Origin: Saccharomonospora marina XMU15
Lineage (GTDB): Bacteria; Actinomycetota; Actinomycetes; Mycobacteriales; Pseudonocardiaceae
Length of the DNA stretch: 64,000 nt
Reading direction: 5' to 3'
Assembly: GCF_000244955.1 (NCBI RefSeq)
Contig: NZ_CM001439.1
Span: 1,516,628-1,580,627, forward strand
In this document: positions 58,613 through 64,000 of the stretch, piece after piece
Layout: each line of letters starts with the position of its first letter
Position numbering within the stretch: position 1 is the first letter of the stretch
Program-made: the position numbers and the translations under genes
The notes under the pieces: generated by a model
What the model was told of the DNA's origin: nothing
What the model saw: only the letters and a program-made list of their open reading frames with translations
The model's database searches: none

Positions 58613-60006
58613 GCACACTGCGGTTCGGATACGGCAGCAACGGTTTCGCCAACCACCGGCTGGACGACGCGCTGGCCGTCATCGCCGACCTCGGCTACTC
58701 GGGGGTGGCACTCACCCTGGACCACGCTCACCTCGACCCGTTCGCCGACGACGTGGCGCGGCAGACCCGCCGGCTCGCCACCCGACTCGGTGAGCTCGGC
58801 CTCGGCGTCGTGGTGGAGACCGGAGCCAGGTTTGCGCTCGACCCCTGGCGCAAGCACCAGCCGACCCTGCTCTCGGACGAGCCCGGTCCCCGGCTGGACT
58901 TCCTGCGCCGGGCCGCCGCGATCGCCGAGGACCTCGGCGCCGAATGCGTCTCGTTCTGGTCCGGCGTCAAGCCGTCCGGTGTGGACGATGCGACGGCATG
59001 GCGACGGTTGCTGGACGGCATCAGTGACGTGCTGGACGACACGCGGGTGCGGCTGGCGCTGGAACCCGAGCCCGGTCACTTCGTGCAGCACGTTGAGCAG
59101 GCGTTGCGGCTGCGCGCGGAGCTGGACTCGCCCGGCAGGCTCGGCATCACCCTCGACGTGGGGCACTGTGTCGCGGTGGAGCCGGTGAGCGCGGCCGAGT
59201 GCGTGCACCTGGTCGCCGATGTGCTGTTCAACGTCCAGCTGGACGACATGCGAACCGGTGTGCACGAGCATCTTGAGTTCGGCGAGGGCGAGCTCGACCT
59301 GACCGGCACGCTGGCGGCACTGGCCGAGATCGGTTACCGCGGGCTGGCCGCCGTCGAGTTGCCGCGCCACAGCCACGCCGCCCCCGATGTCGCGCGGCGC
59401 AGCCTGAAGGCGCTGCATGCCGCCGACTGGCTTGCCGACGCCGAGCGCGCCGTGCGCGCCGACCCCGTCAGGGTCCGCACGCTGTTCCCGGCGGTGGGGC
59501 GCAAGGTGGGAAGGGCAGCGCTGCGGCCGGAGGTCGATCCAGGCGGTCTGGTGTACGGCACGGTGGACGAGCGGGCACGCGGCAGGCTGCTGGCCGCGCT
59601 GGCCGAGTCGCTACCGCCGCAGGACCTCGCCAAGGAGGTGGCCGAGCTGTATCGCTACGGCGACGGCGCCGAGCGAAGGGGTGTGCTACGGGCACTGCAC
59701 CTGCTGCCGGACGAGATCGCCGACACCGGCACCGGTCTGGTCGCCGACGCGCTGCGTGCCAACGACACCGGACTCGTCGCCGCGGCACTCGGGCCGTTCG
59801 CCGCGGCGCATCTGGACGACCACTCCTGGCGGCACGGCGTGTTGAAGTGCCTCTTCGTCGGCGTACCCACGGCCGCCGTGGCGGGGCTGGCCGACCGCAC
59901 CGACGGCGAGCTGATCCGGATGGTGGCCGACTACGTCGCCGAGCGAAAGGCGGCGGGCCGGACCGTGCCCGCCGACGCCGAAGCGATCCTGCAGGAGGCT
60001 CGATGA
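58609..60006 (+). CDS. TIM-barrel sugar isomerase fused to an EboA domain
   Basis: A 465-residue fusion. Residues about 1-255 are a xylose-isomerase-like TIM barrel (LRFGYGSNGFANHRL, LALEPEPGHF, ITLDVGHCVAVEP, NVQLDDM, AAVELPRHSH), with the metal-binding Glu, Asp and His residues kept. Residues about 290-465 are helical (GRLLAALAESLPPQDLAKEVAELYRYGDGAERRGVLRALHLLP in parts) and match the EboA domain pattern. Separate genes usually encode these. It overlaps both neighbours by 4 bases. Confidence 0.82.
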   Translation: MSTLRFGYGSNGFANHRLDDALAVIADLGYSGVALTLDHAHLDPFADDVARQTRRLATRLGELGLGVVVETGARFALDPWRKHQPTLLSDEPGPRLDFLRRAAAIAEDLGAECVSFWSGVKPSGVDDATAWRRLLDGISDVLDDTRVRLALEPEPGHFVQHVEQALRLRAELDSPGRLGITLDVGHCVAVEPVSAAECVHLVADVLFNVQLDDMRTGVHEHLEFGEGELDLTGTLAALAEIGYRGLAAVELPRHSHAAPDVARRSLKALHAADWLADAERAVRADPVRVRTLFPAVGRKVGRAALRPEVDPGGLVYGTVDERARGRLLAALAESLPPQDLAKEVAELYRYGDGAERRGVLRALHLLPDEIADTGTGLVADALRANDTGLVAAALGPFAAAHLDDHSWRHGVLKCLFVGVPTAAVAGLADRTDGELIRMVADYVAERKAAGRTVPADAEAILQEAR

Positions 60007-60866
60007 GGATCTTCGACCCGCACATCCACATGACGTCGCGCACCACCGACGACTACGAGGCGATGTACGCGGCGGGGGTGCGCGCGCTCGTGGAACCCGC
60101 GTTCTGGCTCGGCCAGCCACGCACCAACGTGGGTTCGTTCACCGACTACTTCGACGGCCTGATCGGCTGGGAGCGGTTCCGCGCCGCGCAGTTCGGTATC
60201 CGGCACCACTGCACGATGGCGCTCAACCCCAAGGAGGCCAACGACCCGCGCTGTGCGGGTGTGCTCGACGTGCTGCCGCGCTACCTGGCCAAGGACGGCG
60301 TGGTCGCCGTCGGCGAGGTCGGCTACGACTCGATGACCGACGCGGAGGAGAAGGCGTTCGCCCACCAGCTCTCACTGGCGGTGGAGCACGAGCTGCCGGT
60401 GCTGGTGCACACCCCGCATCGGGACAAGCTGGCAGGCACCAAGCGAACGCTCGACGTCGTCGCCGAGTCGGGGATCGCACCGGAACTGGTGGTCGTCGAC
60501 CATCTCAACGAGGTGACCGTCGGGCTGGTGGCCGACTCCGGTTGCTGGATGGGCTTCTCGATCTACCCCGACACCAAGATGGACGAGCAGCGCATGGTGA
60601 CCATCCTGCGCGAGTACGGCACCGACCGGATGCTGGTGAACTCCGCAGCCGACTGGGGCCGCTCGGACCCGCTGAAGACCTACCGCACCGGTCGGGCGAT
60701 GTTGGAGGCAGGCTACTCGGAGTCCGATGTGGACAAATTGCTGTGGCGCAACCCGGTGGACTTCTACGGGCAGAGCGGCAGGTTGCTGCTCGACCCGATC
60801 GAGCACTCCACACCGACCGGCGAGACGTTCGAGGGGAACTCCGTGCTACGCGGATCGAGGCAGTGA
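60003..60866 (+). CDS. TatD-like metal-dependent hydrolase (ebo-cluster type)
   Basis: A 287-residue amidohydrolase-fold enzyme. Metal ligands are visible in FDPHIHM (His-x-His), VGEVGYD (Glu), LVHTPHRDK (His), VDHLNE (His) and NSAADWGRSD (Asp). It is the type found beside eboE in ebo clusters. The substrate is not known. ATG 60003 follows AGGAGG. Confidence 0.83.
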   Translation: MRIFDPHIHMTSRTTDDYEAMYAAGVRALVEPAFWLGQPRTNVGSFTDYFDGLIGWERFRAAQFGIRHHCTMALNPKEANDPRCAGVLDVLPRYLAKDGVVAVGEVGYDSMTDAEEKAFAHQLSLAVEHELPVLVHTPHRDKLAGTKRTLDVVAESGIAPELVVVDHLNEVTVGLVADSGCWMGFSIYPDTKMDEQRMVTILREYGTDRMLVNSAADWGRSDPLKTYRTGRAMLEAGYSESDVDKLLWRNPVDFYGQSGRLLLDPIEHSTPTGETFEGNSVLRGSRQ

Positions 60867-61969
60867 TGTTGCTTTCCTACTGCACGAACGTGCACCCGGC
60901 CGAGGATCTCGACGCGATCCTGCGCCAGCTCGACAGCCACGCCGTGGCCGTGCGGGAGAAGCTGGGCGAGGACCGGCTCGGCGTCGGGCTGTGGCTGGCA
61001 GCCACCGTCGCCGAGGGCCTCGCCGAGGATGCCGGGGCACGCCGCAGGTTCGCCGCCGAACTCGAGGCGAGAGGCCTGGCTGTGCAGACGCTGAACGCCT
61101 TTCCCTACGGCGGATTCCACGACAGCGTCGTCAAACACTCGGTCTACCGGCCGAGGTGGACCGACCCGCGCCGACTCAAGTACACAGTGGACTGTGTGGC
61201 CGTGTTGGCCGACCTGCTGCCCGCTAACGCCGAGTACGGCAGCATCTCCACCCTGCCGCTGGGTTGGCGCGAGCCGTGGACGGCTGCCGACGACGCCGTG
61301 GCCGAGGCCGCCTTCGACGAGGTGACACGGGTACTCGGCGAGACCCACGCACGGCAGGGGCGGCTGGTGAAGCTGGCCGTGGAGCCGGAACCGGGTTGCG
61401 TGCTCGACACGATGGCGGACGCGGTCGACTGGCTGGCCCGGCGGGTGGACCCCCGACACGTCGGCGTGTGCCTCGACACCTGCCATCTCGCGGTGTCGTT
61501 CGCCGATCCCCGCCGCACCGTCGCGCGGGTGGCCGAGGCGGGCCTGGAGGTGGTGAAGGTGCAGGCCTCCTCGGCGCTGCACATCGAATCGCCGGACACC
61601 GAGGCGGCACGGGCGGCCCTCGCCGAGTTCGCAGAGCCGCGCTACCTGCACCAGGTGCGCGAGCTGCTACCCGACGGCAGGGTCCTCGCCTGCGACGATC
61701 TGCCGCAGGCACTGGCGGAGCTACCCGCCATCGGGCCGTGGCGCGTGCATTTCCACGTGCCGTTGCACGCCGCGCCGCAGCCGCCGCTGACGTCGACCAC
61801 CGACGTGCTGGCCGAGAGCCTGGCCGCAGTGGCGGAGCACGCGGGGCCTCGGCGGCCACATGTGGAGGTGGAGACCTACACCTGGAACGTCCTGCCCGAG
61901 CGGCACCGGCAGGACCTCGCCGACGGCATCGCCGACGAGCTGCGCTGGGCACGGAAGGTGAGCTCATGA
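60866..61969 (+). CDS. eboE: Metabolite traffic protein EboE
   Basis: A 367-residue TIM-barrel protein of the AP-endonuclease-2/xylose isomerase type. The N terminus LLSYCTNVHPAEDL, then TLNAFPYGGFHDSVVKHSVYRP, KLAVEPEPGCVLD, VGVCLDTCHLAVSF and HFHVPLHA, follow EboE. In Nostoc punctiforme, eboE-containing clusters are needed to move scytonemin precursors to the periplasm. ATG 60866 shares its A with the TGA of the previous gene. Confidence 0.85.
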   Translation: MLLSYCTNVHPAEDLDAILRQLDSHAVAVREKLGEDRLGVGLWLAATVAEGLAEDAGARRRFAAELEARGLAVQTLNAFPYGGFHDSVVKHSVYRPRWTDPRRLKYTVDCVAVLADLLPANAEYGSISTLPLGWREPWTAADDAVAEAAFDEVTRVLGETHARQGRLVKLAVEPEPGCVLDTMADAVDWLARRVDPRHVGVCLDTCHLAVSFADPRRTVARVAEAGLEVVKVQASSALHIESPDTEAARAALAEFAEPRYLHQVRELLPDGRVLACDDLPQALAELPAIGPWRVHFHVPLHAAPQPPLTSTTDVLAESLAAVAEHAGPRRPHVEVETYTWNVLPERHRQDLADGIADELRWARKVSS

Positions 61970-63366
61970 GAAAACTGCTGGTGGTCGACGTCGTGGGGTT
62001 GACGCCCACGCTGCTGCGACACATGCCGAACCTGAGCACGCTGGCGAACCGCGGGTGGCAGGCGAACCTCGGCACGGTGCTGCCCGCGGTGACCTGCAGC
62101 GTCCAGTCCACCCTGCTGACCGGCACCATGCCCGCCGAGCACGGAATCGTCGGCAACGGCTGGTACTTCCGCGAGCTCGGCGAGGTCTACCTGTGGCGGC
62201 AGCACAACAGGTTGGTACGAGGCGAGAAGGTGTGGGAAACCGCACGGGCGGCGCATCCCGGTTACACCGCGGCGAACGTGTGCTGGTGGTACGCGATGGG
62301 CGCCTCCACCGACTTCACCATCACGCCGAGGCCGATCTACCACGCCGACGGCCGCAAGTCGCCCGACTGCTACGCCCGGCCACCTTCGCTGCACGACGAG
62401 CTGACCGCCGAGCTCGGCCCGTTTCCGCTGTTCAACTACTGGGGGCCGACCGCGTCGATCGCGTCCACCAGGTGGATCGTCGCGGCGGCCCGCAGGTTGC
62501 TCAGCAGCCCCGGACCCGACCTGCTGCTGGTCTACGTCCCGCACCTGGACTACGACCTGCAACGGTTCGGTCCGGACTCGGCCAAGGCGATGGAGGCCGC
62601 GCGGGCGGTCGACGCGGAACTGGCGCCACTGCTCGCCGACGCCGAACGGCAGGGCGCGACCGTGGTGGCGCTGTCGGAGTACGGCATCACACCCGCGTCG
62701 CAGCCGGTGGACATCAACAGGGCGCTGCGCCGCGAGGGACTGCTCGAGGTCTACACCCAGGACGGGATGGAATACCTGGACCCGTGGACGTCGCGGGCGT
62801 TCGCGGTCGCCGACCACCAGGTCGCGCACGTCTACGTGGCCGAAGCGGCGGATGTTTCCAAGGTGGAGGCCGTTGTCGCCGGCCTGTCCGGAGTGGATGA
62901 GGTGCTCGACCGCGAGCGGCAGGCACGTTACCGGATCGACCACGAGCGCGCGGGCGAACTTCTGGCCGTGGCCGAGCCGGGCGCCTGGTTCACCTACTAC
63001 TACTGGCTCGACGACGAGCGCGCGCCCGACTTCGCCAGGGGAGTGGAGATCCACCGCAAGCCCGGCTACGACCCCGCCGAGCTGTTCTTCGATCCCGCCG
63101 ACAAGCTCGCGAAGGCGAAGGCGGGGCTCAACCTGGCACGCAAGAAGGCGGGTCTGCGGTACGCGATGAACGTGGTGCCGACCGACCCGAGGTGGGTGAT
63201 GGGTACGCACGGCAGGCTGCCCGACTCCGCCGCCGACGGGCCGGTGCTGCTGTGCTCCGACCCGCAGGTTCCATCCAATGTGGCCTCCAGCGGCCGGCTG
63301 GAGGCCACCGAGGTCCGAGACCTACTGCTGCAACTGCAAGGAATACGACAGGGAGCACATCGATGA
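61966..63366 (+). CDS. Alkaline phosphatase/NPP-family phosphodiesterase (EboF-like)
   Basis: A 466-residue type I phosphodiesterase/nucleotide pyrophosphatase. The metal-binding Asp is in [11 protein letters not shown], the nucleophile Thr or Ser in [19 protein letters not shown], then [24 protein letters not shown] and [10 protein letters not shown] (metal site 2; ALSEYG replaces the common LSDHG). It lacks a signal peptide, so it probably works in the cytoplasm. It corresponds to EboF in ebo clusters. Confidence 0.83.
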   Translation: MRKLLVVDVVGLTPTLLRHMPNLSTLANRGWQANLGTVLPAVTCSVQSTLLTGTMPAEHGIVGNGWYFRELGEVYLWRQHNRLVRGEKVWETARAAHPGYTAANVCWWYAMGASTDFTITPRPIYHADGRKSPDCYARPPSLHDELTAELGPFPLFNYWGPTASIASTRWIVAAARRLLSSPGPDLLLVYVPHLDYDLQRFGPDSAKAMEAARAVDAELAPLLADAERQGATVVALSEYGITPASQPVDINRALRREGLLEVYTQDGMEYLDPWTSRAFAVADHQVAHVYVAEAADVSKVEAVVAGLSGVDEVLDRERQARYRIDHERAGELLAVAEPGAWFTYYYWLDDERAPDFARGVEIHRKPGYDPAELFFDPADKLAKAKAGLNLARKKAGLRYAMNVVPTDPRWVMGTHGRLPDSAADGPVLLCSDPQVPSNVASSGRLEATEVRDLLLQLQGIRQGAHR

Positions 63367-64000
63367 GCCGACCGGTTACCTTGTTCACCGGCCAGTGGGC
63401 CGATCTACCCTTCGAGAAGGTGTGCTCGCTGGCTTCCGAGTGGGGCTACGACGGGCTGGAGATCGCGTGCTGGGGCGACCACTTCGAGGTCGACCGCGCC
63501 CTTTCCGAGGACAGCTATGTGCCTGATCGCCTGGAGCTGCTGGATTCGTACGGACTGAAGGTGTGGGCGATCTCCAACCACCTCGTGGGGCAAGCGGTGT
63601 GCGACGACCCCATCGACGAACGCCACCGCAACATCCTGCCTTCGCGGATCTGGGGTGACGGCGAGCCGGAAGGGGTCCGGCAGCGCGCCGCCGCCGAGGT
63701 CGCCGACACCGCGAGGGCCGCGGCCAAGCTCGGAGTGGACACCGTTGTCGGGTTCACCGGCTCCAAGATCTGGAAGTACGTCGCGATGTTCCCGCCGGTG
63801 TCGCAGCAGCTGATCGACGACGGCTACGCCGACTTCGCGGGGCGGTGGAACCCCATCCTGGACGTGTTCGACGAGGTCGGTGTGCGCTTCGCCCACGAGG
63901 TGCACCCTTCCGAGATCGCATACGACTACTGGACAACCAAGCGGGCGCTCGAAGCCGTCGGTCACCGCCCCGCGTTCGGCCTGAACTGGGACCCCTCGCA
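63363..64000 (+). CDS. Sugar phosphate isomerase/epimerase (cut by window end)
   Basis: 212 complete codons of a xylose-isomerase-like TIM-barrel protein; the frame is open at the window end. Motifs seen are [78 protein letters not shown] and FGLNWDPS, which give the Glu, His and Asp metal ligands of the family. It overlaps the phosphodiesterase gene by ATGA, so the operon continues beyond 64000. A likely role is epimerising a keto-sugar or inosose. Confidence 0.85.
   Translation, partial: MSRPVTLFTGQWADLPFEKVCSLASEWGYDGLEIACWGDHFEVDRALSEDSYVPDRLELLDSYGLKVWAISNHLVGQAVCDDPIDERHRNILPSRIWGDGEPEGVRQRAAAEVADTARAAAKLGVDTVVGFTGSKIWKYVAMFPPVSQQLIDDGYADFAGRWNPILDVFDEVGVRFAHEVHPSEIAYDYWTTKRALEAVGHRPAFGLNWDPS

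Overview
The window is high-GC actinobacterial chromosome: third codon positions are almost all G/C, GTG and TTG starts are common, and genes overlap by GTGA or ATGA. Gene order from about 1.1 to 23.7 kb follows the Mycobacterium tuberculosis Rv2204c-Rv2188c region: ErpA-type carrier, adenosine kinase, asnB, ctaC/ctaF, trpD, ctaE, qcrCAB, a DnaQ/UvrC-like nuclease, an NlpC/P60 protein and pimB. The style, the intergenic repeats and the accessory content suggest a Pseudonocardiaceae-type organism (Saccharomonospora, Amycolatopsis or Prauserella like). The genus is inference. No rRNA, tRNA, transposase, phage gene or CRISPR array was found.

Region 1 (1-16.3 kb) is respiratory and housekeeping: a partial secreted protein, a DUF3043 membrane protein, an Fe-S carrier, adenosine kinase, an inserted FAD-linked oxidase, asparagine synthetase, then cytochrome c oxidase subunits II, IV and III and the diheme-c/Rieske/cytochrome b genes of a bcc-aa3 supercomplex. 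trpD and a degenerate receiver-like gene lie inside this respiratory block on the opposite strand. Region 2 (16.3-23.7 kb) is envelope-related: a secreted EEP phosphohydrolase, a NYN-domain protein, a two-domain NlpC/P60-VanY protein whose P60 half has lost both catalytic histidines, an intact NlpC/P60 endopeptidase behind a structured leader, and the mannosyltransferase PimB.

Region 3 (23.7-31.1 kb) is biotin synthesis (bioA, bioD, bioB and a small BsaP-like protein) with a SulP-carbonic anhydrase fusion where bioF might be expected. Region 4 (31.1-40.2 kb) holds NAD synthesis (NrtR repressor, divergent nadABC) and the start of the histidine operon (hisD, hisC, hisB, then a 50-residue membrane protein). 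Region 5 (40.2-50.1 kb) is mixed: an MmpL exporter and its divergent TetR regulator around three palindromes, SoxR, a threonine dehydratase-like enzyme, two Ddn-like F420 proteins, an acyltransferase, dihydrolipoamide dehydrogenase and a GT-C membrane glycosyltransferase. Arrays of a 21-bp repeat occur at three places.

Region 6 (50.1 kb to the end) is the most unusual part. A ribose-type ABC importer, a Gfo/Idh/MocA dehydrogenase and a secreted ThuA-DUF1080 protein are followed by a tightly overlapping run: inositol-phosphate-synthase-like cyclase, UbiA-like prenyltransferase, TIM-barrel/EboA fusion, TatD-like hydrolase, EboE, an EboF-like phosphodiesterase and another TIM-barrel isomerase cut by the window edge. 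It resembles the ebo cluster known from cyanobacteria, but the usual dehydroquinate-synthase-like EboD is replaced by a different sugar-phosphate cyclase. The product and pathway are not known to me.
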